DNA of 64,000 nt from Micromonospora sp. CCTCC AA 2012012 (GCF_040499845.1 NZ_CP159342.1:5766001-5830000); one strand, 5' to 3'. Counted from the first letter of the stretch, positions 34,229 through 42,791 are shown. Notes: generated from the letters alone by a model not told the origin. Program-made: numbers and translations.

Positions 34229-34605
34229 GTTCGGTCTCCTCCGGCGACGGCGGGGGACTTCTCCGGGTGGGCGGGGGTCGCCGATGCAGTCCCGTACACC
34301 GGACCGGAAACTAATCCAACCGCGCGCCGGTGTGAGCGCCGTCGCGGAGTCGGCTTCGCGTCACTTGGCGCGATGTCACATCATGTCCATCCGGCGGGCA
34401 CCCTGTGTTCCCCCGGCCGGTCGAGATGGGGACATCGATGGCGGTTTGCGAAGGTAGATGTGAATTCACGTGATCCGAATTCATCTCGCTGGGACGCGCT
34501 GGACCTTGCGCGGTCGATCGGACTCGCGCACCCGATCGGCGCAACCGGACAGCCGTACGGCGGATCTCAGGCAACGCTCAGCTTGCGGCCCGTACCGTGT
34601 GCCGC
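34229..34605. other. 377-base divergent intergenic region, no supported gene
   Basis: The region lies between the conservon operon (leftward) and the hydrolase-ABC fusion gene (rightward). It holds small palindromes, GATGT-C-ACATC at 34372-34382 and GTGAATTCAC at 34460-34469; the latter forms part of an imperfect inverted repeat AGATG(T)GAATTC...GAATTCATCT spanning 34457-34485. A TACCGT box at 34593-34598 lies 7 bases before the rightward ATG. Local AT-rich patches suggest promoter/operator DNA. Short frames here have no ribosome sites or family resemblance. Confidence 0.5.
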
Positions 34606-37476
34606 ATGAGATCACCGCTGTCGGCCGCGCGGGTCCGGCGTGCCCTCGCCACCCGCCGACGCCGCGTCGTCGCGGCCTCGGCGGTGCTCGTCCTGGCGGC
34701 CGTCGCCGTCGTCTGGGCGACCCGCCCGGGGCAGCCGGCCTTCCGCACCGAGTCGGCGACGGTGACCGTCCGCTCCGGGCCGGACGGCAACGAGCCGGTC
34801 GACCTGGACACCACGCTCTATCTGCCGGCGGACGCCTCCGCCGGCCGCAAGGTGCCGGCGGTGCTGCTGGGGCACGGCTTCGGGGGCACCAAGGAGTCGG
34901 TCCGCTCCGACGCGGAGGACCTGGTCGGGCGCGGTTACGCGGTGCTCGCCTGGAGCGCCCGAGGCTTCGGCCGCAGCGGCGGTCAGATCCACCTGGACAG
35001 CCCCGACTACGAGGTGCGGGACGCCCAGCGGCTGCTCGACCGGCTGGCCGCCCGCCCGGAGATCCGTACCGACGCACCCGGTGACCCCCGGGTCGGCGTG
35101 GTCGGTGGCTCGTACGGTGGCGGGCTGGCCCTGCTGCTCGCCGCCCAGGACCCCCGGGTCGACGCGATCGTCCCGATGATCACCTGGAACGACCTGTCCC
35201 GCGCCTTCCTGCCGGAGAGCACCGGGAAGGCGCCCACCGAGGGCGTGTTCAAGAAGGGCTGGGCCGGGATCTTCTTCGGCAGCGGCGGCAGCGCCGGCTC
35301 CGGCCCGGCCGGCGTCTCCGGCGGCACCTCCGGGCAGCCGGAGGGCGCACCGGCGTCGGCCGGACCGCCCAGCCCGCAGCCCGGAGCGGGCCCCGGCACC
35401 GGCTCCGGTCGCGCCCCCGGTGGCGCCGCCGACCCGTCCTGCGGCCGGTTCGCCGCCGACGTCTGCGCCGCGTACCTGCGGATCGCCACCACCGGGCGGG
35501 CCGACCAGGCGGCGGTGGACCTGCTGCGCCGCTCCTCGCCGGCCGGCGTGCTGGACCGGATCAAGGCGCCCACCCTGCTGGTGCAGGGAGAGGCGGACAC
35601 CCTCTTCCCGCTGGCCGAGGCGGACGCCAACGCGCGCGGCATCGCCGCGGCCGGCACCCCCGTACGGGTCGCCTGGTTCACCGGCGGACACGACGGCGGG
35701 TCCGGGCCGACCTCCGACTCGGACCGGGTGAAGTTCCTGACCGCGCAGTGGCTCGACCACTACGTCAAGGGCGACGGCCCCGCGCCGGGCGACGACTTCA
35801 CCTTCTCCCGGATCGCCGGTTTCGACGCGCTCGACCGGGGCCTCGTCGCCACCGGCTACCGGACCGCCGACTATCCGGGCGTCACCGGGGAGGGCCGGCG
35901 TGAGGTCGAGGTCACCGGCCCGGCCCAGACCGTCGCCAACCCGCCCAACGGCAACCCGGCCGCCATCTCCTCGGTGCCCTTCGCCGGGGCGCTCGGCTCG
36001 CTGCTGGACGGGGTCGCCGGCGACATCCCCGGACAGCACGCCCGCTTCGAGTCCGCGCCGCTGGACGACGCGGTCGACGTGGTCGGCTCGCCGACGGTCC
36101 GGATCCGCGCCGCGTCGGCGACCGGCGAGGCGGTGCTCTTCGTCAAGCTCTACGACGTCGACCCGCAGGGCGCCGCCACGCTCCCCGACGGCCTCGTCGC
36201 GCCGGTCCGGCTGACCGGCCTGCCGAAGACCGTCGACGCCGCCGCGCCCGTCACGGTCACCCTGCCGGCGATCGTCCGCCGGGTCGAGGCCGGGCACCGG
36301 CTGCGGGTCGTCGTGGCCACCTCCGACCAGGCGTACGCGGGCCCGGCCGAGCCGGCCGTCTACACCGTCGCCCCCGGCGGCGGGGCGCTGACCCTGCCGA
36401 CGGTCGACGGCGAGCCCATCCCCACCAGCGCCACCGTCTGGCGCTGGGTGCTGGTCGGGCTGCTCGCCGCGATCGCGGTCGGGCTCGTCGCGGTCGTCCT
36501 GGTGGCGCGCCGCCGGCGTGGTCGCCAGGACAGCTCCGTGCACCCGGAGTACGCGGGCACCCCGCTCGCCGTCCGCCGGCTCCGCAAGGAGTACGCGGAC
36601 GGCTTCGTCGCCGTCTCGGAGGTGGACTTCGAGGTGCACCCCGGTCAGGTGGTCGGCCTGCTCGGCCCGAACGGCGCCGGCAAGACCACCACCCTGCGGG
36701 TGCTGATGGGGCTGACCCAGCCGACGGCCGGGGAGATCTATGTCTTCGGGCACCGGTTGGTGCCCGGCTCGCCGGTGCTGTCCCGGATCGGTGCGCTGGT
36801 GGAGGGGCCGGGCTTCCTGCCGCACCTGTCCGGGCTGGACAACCTGAAGGCGTACTGGCGGGCGACCGGGCGGCCCTGGGACGACGCGCACTTCGACCAG
36901 GCGTTGGAGATCGCCGGCCTGGGTGACTCGGTGCACCGGCGGACGAAGAACTACAGCCACGGCATGCGGCAGCGGCTCGCCATCGCGCAGGCCATGCTCG
37001 GCCTGCCCGAGTTGCTGGTGCTGGACGAGCCGACCGACGGCCTGGACCCGCCGCAGATCGCCGAGATGCGCCGGGTGCTCCAGCGCTACGCCACCGACGG
37101 CCGGGCGGTGCTGGTCTCCAGCCACCTGCTGGCCGAGGTGGAGCAGACCTGCACCCACGCGGTGGTGGTGAACAAGGGGCGGATCGTGGCGTCCGGCCCG
37201 GTCGAGGAGATCGTCGGCGAGTCGCCGAGCGTGCTCTTCGACGTCTCCGACCCGGCCGCCGCCCGTACGGTGCTGGACCGGCTGCACGGCGTCCGGGTGC
37301 TGCCCGACGGCGAGGGCGGCCTGGTGGTGGACACCAACGGCACCCCGCGCAGCGACGTGGTGGCGGAGCTGGTGCGGGCCGGCATCGGGGTGGACCGGGT
37401 GGTGCCCCGGCGCCGCCTGGAGGACGCGTTCCTCGCCCTGGTGGGCGAGAACTCTCGGGGAAGTGGGGACCGGTGA
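34606..37476 (+). CDS. Fusion: membrane-anchored secreted S15/CocE-like hydrolase plus ABC ATPase
   Basis: 956 aa; leaderless start likely. TM1 (about 25-43) leads to an outer alpha/beta hydrolase with nucleophile elbow GGSYGG (Ser169), Asp331 in QGEADTLFP and His362 in TGGHDGG, interrupted by a Gly/Pro-rich loop (about 225-285). A beta-sandwich like the C-terminal domain of X-Pro dipeptidyl peptidases follows (about 430-600). TM2 (about 611-633) leads back to a cytoplasmic ABC ATPase: Walker A GPNGAGKTTT near 687, signature SHGMRQRLAIAQA, Walker B LLVLDEPTDGLD, switch SSHLLAE. The next gene, overlapping by 4 bases, is the permease. The protein may cut and export, or import, the same substrate. 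Confidence 0.88.
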   Translation: MRSPLSAARVRRALATRRRRVVAASAVLVLAAVAVVWATRPGQPAFRTESATVTVRSGPDGNEPVDLDTTLYLPADASAGRKVPAVLLGHGFGGTKESVRSDAEDLVGRGYAVLAWSARGFGRSGGQIHLDSPDYEVRDAQRLLDRLAARPEIRTDAPGDPRVGVVGGSYGGGLALLLAAQDPRVDAIVPMITWNDLSRAFLPESTGKAPTEGVFKKGWAGIFFGSGGSAGSGPAGVSGGTSGQPEGAPASAGPPSPQPGAGPGTGSGRAPGGAADPSCGRFAADVCAAYLRIATTGRADQAAVDLLRRSSPAGVLDRIKAPTLLVQGEADTLFPLAEADANARGIAAAGTPVRVAWFTGGHDGGSGPTSDSDRVKFLTAQWLDHYVKGDGPAPGDDFTFSRIAGFDALDRGLVATGYRTADYPGVTGEGRREVEVTGPAQTVANPPNGNPAAISSVPFAGALGSLLDGVAGDIPGQHARFESAPLDDAVDVVGSPTVRIRAASATGEAVLFVKLYDVDPQGAATLPDGLVAPVRLTGLPKTVDAAAPVTVTLPAIVRRVEAGHRLRVVVATSDQAYAGPAEPAVYTVAPGGGALTLPTVDGEPIPTSATVWRWVLVGLLAAIAVGLVAVVLVARRRRGRQDSSVHPEYAGTPLAVRRLRKEYADGFVAVSEVDFEVHPGQVVGLLGPNGAGKTTTLRVLMGLTQPTAGEIYVFGHRLVPGSPVLSRIGALVEGPGFLPHLSGLDNLKAYWRATGRPWDDAHFDQALEIAGLGDSVHRRTKNYSHGMRQRLAIAQAMLGLPELLVLDEPTDGLDPPQIAEMRRVLQRYATDGRAVLVSSHLLAEVEQTCTHAVVVNKGRIVASGPVEEIVGESPSVLFDVSDPAAARTVLDRLHGVRVLPDGEGGLVVDTNGTPRSDVVAELVRAGIGVDRVVPRRRLEDAFLALVGENSRGSGDR

Positions 37477-38363
37477 TGGGGCAGTCGTCCGCGACGGAGA
37501 CGGTCGGTCCGGGTGGGGCGGCGATCGGCTACCGGCCGTCGGCCACCATGCCCTTCGCGGCGGAGTTCCGCCGGCAGGCGTCGCGGCGGCGTACCCAGCT
37601 GGCGCTGGGGTTCATGGTGCTGCTGCCGCTGATCATCCTGGTGGCGTTCCAGTTCGACTCCGGCAACGACGACAACAACGGGCGCAACGAGTTCGGCAGC
37701 CTGGTCGACCTGGCCACCTCGGGCGGGCTCAACTTCACCCTCTTCACGATCTTCGTCTCGGCGGGGTTCCTGCTGGTCGTGGTCGTGGCGCTGTTCTGCG
37801 GGGACACGGTGGCCAGCGAGGCGAGCTGGGGCAGCCTGCGCTACCTGCTGGCCGTCCCGGTGCCCCGGGCCCGGCTGCTCACGGTGAAGCTGGTGGTGGC
37901 GCTCGCGTACTCGGCGCTGGCGCTGCTGCTGCTCGCCGGCACCGCCCTGCTCGCCGGCACCCTCCGGTACGGCTGGTCGCCGCTGCGCAGCCAGGTCTCC
38001 GCGGAACTGGCCCCGACCGAGGGGCTGCTGCGGCTGCTGGCGGTGCTCGGCTATCTGGCGGTCGTACTCCTGGTGGTGGCCGGCCTGGCGTTCCTGCTCT
38101 CGGTGGCCACGGACGCCGCGCTGGGCGCGGTCGGCGGTGCGGTGCTGCTCTGGATCCTCTCCAGCATCCTGGACCAGATCACCGCGCTCGGCGGCCTGCG
38201 CGCCCTCCTGCCGACCCACTACAGCAGCGCGTGGCTGGGCCTGCTCTCCACGCCGGTGCAGACCGACGACGTGGTCCGCGGGGCCATCTCGGCGGTCAGC
38301 TACGCGACCCTCTTCTGGGGGCTGGCCTTCTGGCGCTTCACCCGCAAGGACATCACCAGCTGA
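37473..38363 (+). CDS. ABC-2 type permease partner of the hydrolase-ATPase fusion
   Basis: 296 aa, GTG start overlapping the fusion gene stop (ATG 37476 one codon on is also possible; GGGGA upstream). About six membrane helices: LGFMVLLPLIILVAFQF, FTLFTIFVSAGFLLVVVVAL, then after the coupling region GDTVASEASWGSLRYLLAVP four more. GDTVASE-WGSLRYLL is typical of ABC-2 permeases. It forms the membrane channel for the ATPase domain of the upstream fusion. Substrate unknown. Confidence 0.88.
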   Translation: MMGQSSATETVGPGGAAIGYRPSATMPFAAEFRRQASRRRTQLALGFMVLLPLIILVAFQFDSGNDDNNGRNEFGSLVDLATSGGLNFTLFTIFVSAGFLLVVVVALFCGDTVASEASWGSLRYLLAVPVPRARLLTVKLVVALAYSALALLLLAGTALLAGTLRYGWSPLRSQVSAELAPTEGLLRLLAVLGYLAVVLLVVAGLAFLLSVATDAALGAVGGAVLLWILSSILDQITALGGLRALLPTHYSSAWLGLLSTPVQTDDVVRGAISAVSYATLFWGLAFWRFTRKDITS

Positions 38364-38418
38364 GGTCGGCGGGCGCGGTGGGGCCGGCGCGGACGACCGG
38401 CCGTCACCGCCCACGACG

Positions 38419-39132
38419 TCAGGGGGTGTACGCGGCGTCGGTGTGGCCGACCTCCGTCAGCGCGGTGCCGGTGAGCTGGTAGACCGTGGTCCGCTTGATG
38501 TCCAGCTCGGCCATGCTCTTGCCGTCGCTGCGGGTCAGCCAGACCACGGTGGCCTTCTGCCCGCTCACGCTGATCGAGGTGACCGGGTTGCGGTCGCCGA
38601 GGTCGACCAGGGTCCGGTAGGCCGGCTTGCCGGCCGAGTTGTGCCAGACCACGACGGTCCAGAACTGTCCGACGCCCCCGGTCCGCAACGTCACCACGCC
38701 GACCGCGTCGGCGGCCTTGTCGCCGTCCAGGTCGCCGATGCCGCAGGGCTTCTGCAGCTCGACGCTCGCCCCGTCCTCGCCGTTCCAGATGCCGTCGAGC
38801 AGCGGGATGTAGTCGGGGTAGCCGTTGAACTTCACCTTCGCGCTGCCGACGTGCGCCCCGGCGAGCTGCTTGCAGGTGAGCGCCGGCACGGTGGCCGGCA
38901 CCGGCTTCGGGGCGGCGGCCTTCGTGGTGACTACCGGCGCGGCCGTGGTGCTGCTCGGTGTGGCGTCGGGGGTGGTCGGCGTGGCGTCGGAGGTGGTCGC
39001 GGCGGCGGTCGGGGTGTCGGCGGGCGGGGTGACCGTGGTGACCGCGGAGGCGACCGGGCCGGAGTCGCCTCCGCAGGCGGTCAGCAGGCCGACCAGGGCG
39101 AGGGTCGCGAGGCTCGGCAGGGTCCGGCGCAT
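38419..39132 (-). CDS. Secreted lipoprotein with EF-hand/VCBS-like aspartate motif
   Basis: 237 aa from ATG 39132. A lipoprotein signal peptide is clear: MRRTLPSLATLALVGLLTAC with Cys20 as the lipid site. Residues 25-85 are a Thr/Ala/Pro linker. The globular part contains CGIGDLDGDKAADAVGVVTL, a DxDxDxxxD calcium-binding loop as in VCBS/FG-GAP repeats, and two cysteines that may pair. It is probably anchored on the outer face of the membrane. No enzyme motif is seen. It is divergent from the DoxX gene. Confidence 0.78.
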   Translation of the reverse strand: MRRTLPSLATLALVGLLTACGGDSGPVASAVTTVTPPADTPTAAATTSDATPTTPDATPSSTTAAPVVTTKAAAPKPVPATVPALTCKQLAGAHVGSAKVKFNGYPDYIPLLDGIWNGEDGASVELQKPCGIGDLDGDKAADAVGVVTLRTGGVGQFWTVVVWHNSAGKPAYRTLVDLGDRNPVTSISVSGQKATVVWLTRSDGKSMAELDIKRTTVYQLTGTALTEVGHTDAAYTP

Positions 39133-39242
39133 GGGCAGGGGGTCCTCTCTCGGGGAAGGTGCCCGCACCGTACTGAGCCGGTGCCACCGGGGCGACCTCC
39201 CATCCACAAGGAATCTATTAACTTCTATGTCTGCGTGCCCCA

Positions 39243-39269
39243 TGATGGGAAGTCCATTCATCCCCATCA
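39243..39269. promoter_or_regulatory. Inverted repeat upstream of the DoxX gene
   Basis: TGATGGG (39243-39249) and CCCATCA (39263-39269) form a perfect 7-bp inverted repeat, 12 bases before the DoxX start and next to its ribosome site. It could be an operator or a translation-blocking hairpin. Confidence 0.35.
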
Positions 39270-39280
39270 ATGGAGGCACC

Positions 39281-39727
39281 ATGAGTCCCGATCGGCTGAA
39301 CGGTCCGACCCTCTCCCTGTACCGCATGGTCGTCGGCCTGCTCTTCCTCTGCCACGGCCTCTCGTCGCTGCTCGGCGTCCTCGGCGGCAACCGGGGCACC
39401 GGCCACGCGGTGCCGGCAGGGCAGTGGCCGGGCTGGTGGGCGGCGCTGATCCAGGCGGTCTGCGGCGCGCTGGTGCTCGTCGGGCTCCTCACCCGCCCCG
39501 CCGCGCTCCTCGCCTCCGGTTCCATGGCGTACGCCTATTTCACCGTGCACCAGCCCGAACGGCTGCTGCCGATCCGTAACGGCGGCGAGCCGGCGGTCCT
39601 GTTCTGCTGGGCGTTCGTGCTGATCGCGGTGCTCGGCCCGGGCAGTTGGGCGCTGGACGCGGTGCTCCGGCGCGGCCGGACCTCCGCCGGACCCCGACCG
39701 GCCCCGCGCTCCTCGGTGCCGGCCTGA
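39281..39727 (+). CDS. DoxX-family membrane protein
   Basis: 148 aa from ATG 39281 (ATGGAGGCACC upstream). Four membrane helices; LSLYRMVVGLLFLCHGLSSL and ALIQAVCGALVLVGLLTRPA, then MAYAYFTVHQPERLLPIRNG and AVLFCWAFVLIAVLGPGSWA, match DoxX/DoxD-like proteins. Some members take part in quinone or oxidative-stress functions; the role here is unknown. The preceding 60 bases are AT-rich and likely contain the promoter. Confidence 0.85.
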   Translation: MSPDRLNGPTLSLYRMVVGLLFLCHGLSSLLGVLGGNRGTGHAVPAGQWPGWWAALIQAVCGALVLVGLLTRPAALLASGSMAYAYFTVHQPERLLPIRNGGEPAVLFCWAFVLIAVLGPGSWALDAVLRRGRTSAGPRPAPRSSVPA

Positions 39728-39753
39728 CCGGCCACGCCGTGCCGCGCTGGGCT

Positions 39754-39782
39754 CCGGCGGGGAGGGGGTCGTTTCCCGCCGG
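39754..39782. terminator. Hairpin between convergent DoxX and ArsR-type genes
   Basis: CCGGCGGG (39754-39761) pairs with CCCGCCGG (39775-39782) over a 13-base loop that includes GTTT. It serves convergent genes. Confidence 0.5.
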
Positions 39783-39792
39783 GGCTCGGCCC

Positions 39793-40098
39793 TCAGGCGC
39801 GGTGCGGTGCGGCGAGGACCGCGTCGAGCAGGCCGGGATAGAGGCGGTCCAGCTCGTCGCGGCGCAGCCGGACGTACCGGCTGGTGCCGGCGACCCGGGT
39901 CCGGGTCAGTCCCGCCTCGCGCAGCACCTTCAGGTGGTGACTCCGGGTGGCCTTGGAGATGCCCAGCTCGAAGGTGCCGCAGACGTGCTCGCCACCCCCG
40001 GCGAGGGTCCGCACGATCTGCAGCCGGACCTCGTCGGCCAGCGCCGCCAGGACGGCGGTGACCGGTACGTCGCGCAGTTCGGGCTCGTGCAGCTCCAT
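39793..40098 (-). CDS. ArsR/SmtB-type winged-helix repressor
   Basis: 101 aa. AVLAALADEVRLQIVRTLAG then ATRSHHLKVLREAGLTRTRV is the ArsR winged helix; no CxC metal motif is present (the single Cys is in EHVCGTFELG), so metal sensing is doubtful and another signal is likely. It is divergent from the EamA transporter; two matching palindromes lie between them. It is therefore probably an autorepressor that also controls the transporter. Confidence 0.9.
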   Translation of the reverse strand: MELHEPELRDVPVTAVLAALADEVRLQIVRTLAGGGEHVCGTFELGISKATRSHHLKVLREAGLTRTRVAGTSRYVRLRRDELDRLYPGLLDAVLAAPHRA

Positions 40099-40114
40099 GT
40101 GACCAGTGTAACCG

Positions 40115-40176
40115 TTGTTCGACTTTCGTCGAACAAGCTCCTAGAGTCGGCGTCGTTGGTTCGACGATACTCGAAC
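40115..40176. promoter_or_regulatory. Two operators for the ArsR-type repressor
   Basis: TTGTTCGAC-TTTC-GTCGAACAA (40115-40136) is a perfect 9-bp inverted repeat; GTTCGA-N6-TCGAAC (40159-40176) is a second one with the same half-site GTTCGA. They are 22 bases apart, between the divergent repressor and transporter genes, so both promoters can be covered. Confidence 0.75.
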
Positions 40177-40188
40177 ATTGGAGCTGCG

Positions 40189-41160
40189 ATGCGCTCTCGT
40201 CACGCCACCTTCCCGCTCTTCGCCGTGCTCAGCTGGGGCGTCATGTTCCCCGTCCTGGCCAGCGCCCTCACCCGGGTCGACCCGCTCAACCTCACCACCG
40301 TCCGCTACCTGCTCGCCACCGCCGTCCTGGTCGCGCTCCTGCTGCTCCGGGAGGGCCCCGGCGCGCTGCGCTCCGGTGGCCGGGCGGTCGAGGTGGTGGT
40401 GCTCGGGGTGCTCGGCTTCGCCGGGTTCAACGTGCTCACCAACCTGGCGCTCGGGCACGCCGCCCCGCAGCAGATCGCCCTCTTCGTCGCCACCGTCCCG
40501 CTGGTCACCCAGCTGGTCCGCTGGGTGCGCGACGGCGTACGCCCCCGGCCGGCGTTGCTGGTGGTCTCGCTCTTCGCCCTGCTCGGCGTCGGCCTGGTGA
40601 TCACCCGGGGCCGGCTCGACGGGCTCGGCCAGTTCGGGGTCGGCGGGTTGCTGATGATCGGCGCGGTGCTCGGCTGGGCCGTCTACACCCACGGCGCGAG
40701 CCGGTTCGCCGACTGGTCCCCGCTGCGCTACACCACGCTGACCGCGGTCGCCGGCACCGTGACGATGCTCGTCGCCAGCGCCGTCGCCGACCGTACCGGC
40801 CTCCAGCACGCGCCCGCCGCCGCCGACCTCGTCGCGGTCGCCCCGCAGCTGGCGTACGCCGTGCTGGTCGCCGCCGTGCTCGCGGTGCTCGCGTGGAACA
40901 CCGGGGTCCGGCGGCTGGGTGCGGCGGACGCCGCGCTCTTCATGAACCTGGTCCCGGTGACCACCTTCGTGGTGCAGACCGCCCGCGGCTACCGCCCCGG
41001 CGTGGTGGAGCTGGTCGGCGCGGCCCTCACCATCGCCGCCCTGGTCGCCGCCAACCTGGTCACCCGCTCCCGCCCCGCCGCCCCCACCCCGGCACCGACC
41101 CCCGCCGCGGTCACCGACCGCCCCGCGGTGATCGACCCGATCGCCCTCGTCTCCCGCTGA
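40189..41160 (+). CDS. EamA/DMT-family metabolite transporter
   Basis: 323 aa, ten membrane helices in two EamA repeats: FPLFAVLSWGVMFPVLASAL starts the first, LGQFGVGGLLMIGAVLGWAV starts the second. NLTTVRYLLATAVLVALLLL is typical. The C-terminus is an Ala/Pro/Thr tail. Family members export amino acids, drugs or other small molecules. The divergent ArsR-type gene and shared operators suggest substrate-induced expression. Confidence 0.9.
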   Translation: MRSRHATFPLFAVLSWGVMFPVLASALTRVDPLNLTTVRYLLATAVLVALLLLREGPGALRSGGRAVEVVVLGVLGFAGFNVLTNLALGHAAPQQIALFVATVPLVTQLVRWVRDGVRPRPALLVVSLFALLGVGLVITRGRLDGLGQFGVGGLLMIGAVLGWAVYTHGASRFADWSPLRYTTLTAVAGTVTMLVASAVADRTGLQHAPAAADLVAVAPQLAYAVLVAAVLAVLAWNTGVRRLGAADAALFMNLVPVTTFVVQTARGYRPGVVELVGAALTIAALVAANLVTRSRPAAPTPAPTPAAVTDRPAVIDPIALVSR

Positions 41161-41185
41161 CCCCCCACCGCCGTGGGCGGGGCCG

Positions 41186-41245
41186 GCACTTTCCCGGAAA
41201 GAGTGGCCTCCGTCGGCCCGGAAGCCCCTCTTTCCGGGAAAGTGC
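41186..41245. repeat. Intergenic perfect inverted repeat, 18-bp arms
   Basis: GCACTTTCCCGGAAAGAG (41186-41203) is exactly inverted at 41228-41245, with a 24-base spacer. Each arm contains its own near-palindrome TTTCCCGGAAA. It lies 26 bases after the EamA stop, so it may end transcription, but the exact match is longer than a terminator needs. Confidence 0.85.
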
Positions 41246-41359
41246 GCGCTTGCGGGGTGGGGGGGTGGGGGTGCGGGGTGGGTCGGGTGGCTCACAGCGT
41301 GGGATCCGCGCGGGGCGGGGGCGGGGGAAGTGCTTAGACTCGGCGGTACAACTGCATAC

Positions 41360-41487
41360 CTCATCCAGAGGGGCTGAGGGATACGGCCCGACGACGCCCC
41401 GGCAACCACCCGCACGCTCGACGACGAGCCGCGCGGGCAGGTGCCAATTCCGTCCCCGCCGCAGGGTGCGATGCGGGGAAAGATGAG
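41360..41487 (+). promoter_or_regulatory. SAM-I (S-box) riboswitch upstream of threonine synthase
   Basis: The aptamer core is recognisable: P1 CTCATC (41360-41365) with GATGAG (41482-41487), then CAGAGGGG-CTGAGGGATAC, GGCCCGACGACGCCCC, GGCAACC (the S-box signature), a P3 stem, CAGGTGCCAATTCC, a P4 stem CCCCGC/GCGGGG and AAAGATGAG. A TAGACT box at 41335-41340 is a likely promoter. GAGAGGA, a possible ribosome site for thrC, overlaps the 3' strand of P1, and only 14 bases separate P1 from the ATG, so control of translation is more likely than termination. S-adenosylmethionine binding would hide the site. Confidence 0.92.
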
Positions 41488-41501
41488 AGGACCTCCTCGA
41501 C

Positions 41502-42791
41502 ATGACGTCGACGCTTCCCGCCGCCCCCGGCATCGACACCTCCCTCAGCCCGGCCCGCGCCCTGGTCTGTCGCGCCTGTTCCGCGCGCTACCCGCTCGCC
41601 GCCCAGCACGCCTGCTACGAGTGTTTCGGGCCGCTGGAGGTCGACTACGACACCGCCGCCCTCGCCACCGTCACCCGCGAGCAGATCGAGGCCGGCCCGA
41701 ACAGCATCTGGCGGTACGCGGCCCTGCTCCCGGCCGGTCAGGACCCGGCCACCCGGGTGACCCTCGACCCGGGCCTCACCCCGCTGGTCGCCGCCCCGCA
41801 CCTCGCCGCCGAGCTGGGCATCACCGCCCCGCTCTGGGTCAAGGACGACAGCGCCAACCCCACCCACTCGTTCAAGGACCGGGTGGTCTCGGTGGCGCTG
41901 ACCGCCGCGCGGGCGCTGGGCTTCACCCGGTACGCCTGCGCCTCCACCGGCAACCTGGCCAACTCGGTCGCCGCGCACGCCGCCCGGACCGGGGCGCCGT
42001 CGGTGGTCTTCATCCCCAGTGACCTGGAGCAGGGCAAGGTCGTCACCACCGCCGTCTACGGCGGCGAGCTGGTCGCCATCGACGGCTCGTACGACGACGT
42101 GAACCGGCTCTGCGGTGAGCTGGTGGAGACCGACGAGTTCGAGGACACCGCCTTCGTCAACGTCAACGTCCGGCCCTACTACGCGGAGGGTTCGAAGACC
42201 CTCGGGTACGAGGTCGCCGAGCAGCTCGGCTGGCGGATCCCCGCCCAGGTGGTGATCCCGATGGCCTCCGGCGAGCTGCTCACCAAGATCGACAAGGCGT
42301 TCGCCGAGCTGGTCGAGATCGGCCTGGTCGAGGCGCCGGCCGGCGGCTGGAAGGTCTTCGGCGCCCAGTCGGCCGGCTGCAACCCGATCGCCACCGCGCT
42401 GCACGCGGAGACCGACACCATCACCCCGGTCAAGCCCACCGGCATCGCCAAGTCGCTGAACATCGGTGACCCGGCCGCCGGTCTCTACGCGCTGGAGGCG
42501 GTCCGCCGGACCGGCGGTTGGATGGAGTACGCCGACGACGACGAGATCCGCGCCGGCATCCGCGACCTGGCCCGTACCACCGGCGTCTTCGCCGAGACCG
42601 CGGGCGGTGTGACCGTGGCGGTGCTGCGCAAGCTGGTCGCCTCGGGCCGCCTCGACCCGACCGCGGAGACCGTCGTCTTCAACACCGGCGAGGGCCTCAA
42701 GACCCTCGACGCCGTGGCCGCCGAGGTCGGCCCCACCCACCGCATCAAGCCCTCCCTCCGCGCCGCCCGCGACGCCGGCCTCCTCACCTGA
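41502..42791 (+). CDS. thrC: Threonine synthase (N-terminal zinc-ribbon type), SAM-riboswitch controlled
   Basis: 429 aa. It converts O-phosphohomoserine to threonine with pyridoxal phosphate. Cys23-x2-Cys26 and Cys38-x2-Cys41 form a small zinc-ribbon-like head. The cofactor lysine is Lys125 in NPTHSFKDR; ASTGNLANSVAAHAARTG and the later VFNTGEGLKT are fold-type II signatures. It stands alone, without hom or thrB. The SAM riboswitch directly upstream links it to methionine metabolism, since phosphohomoserine or homoserine is the branch point. A different phosphohomoserine-using reaction is possible but I see no reason in the sequence to prefer it. Confidence 0.9.
   Translation: MTSTLPAAPGIDTSLSPARALVCRACSARYPLAAQHACYECFGPLEVDYDTAALATVTREQIEAGPNSIWRYAALLPAGQDPATRVTLDPGLTPLVAAPHLAAELGITAPLWVKDDSANPTHSFKDRVVSVALTAARALGFTRYACASTGNLANSVAAHAARTGAPSVVFIPSDLEQGKVVTTAVYGGELVAIDGSYDDVNRLCGELVETDEFEDTAFVNVNVRPYYAEGSKTLGYEVAEQLGWRIPAQVVIPMASGELLTKIDKAFAELVEIGLVEAPAGGWKVFGAQSAGCNPIATALHAETDTITPVKPTGIAKSLNIGDPAAGLYALEAVRRTGGWMEYADDDEIRAGIRDLARTTGVFAETAGGVTVAVLRKLVASGRLDPTAETVVFNTGEGLKTLDAVAAEVGPTHRIKPSLRAARDAGLLT

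Noticed and set aside
34311..34574. 87-codon minus-strand frame in the conservon/fusion intergenic region
   Set aside because: No ribosome site or homology visible, unusual residue mix, and overlap with palindromic promoter-like DNA.
34612..37287. 891-codon frame opposite the hydrolase-ABC fusion gene
   Set aside because: Shadow of the fusion gene; no motifs, while the plus strand carries a complete catalytic triad and ABC motifs.
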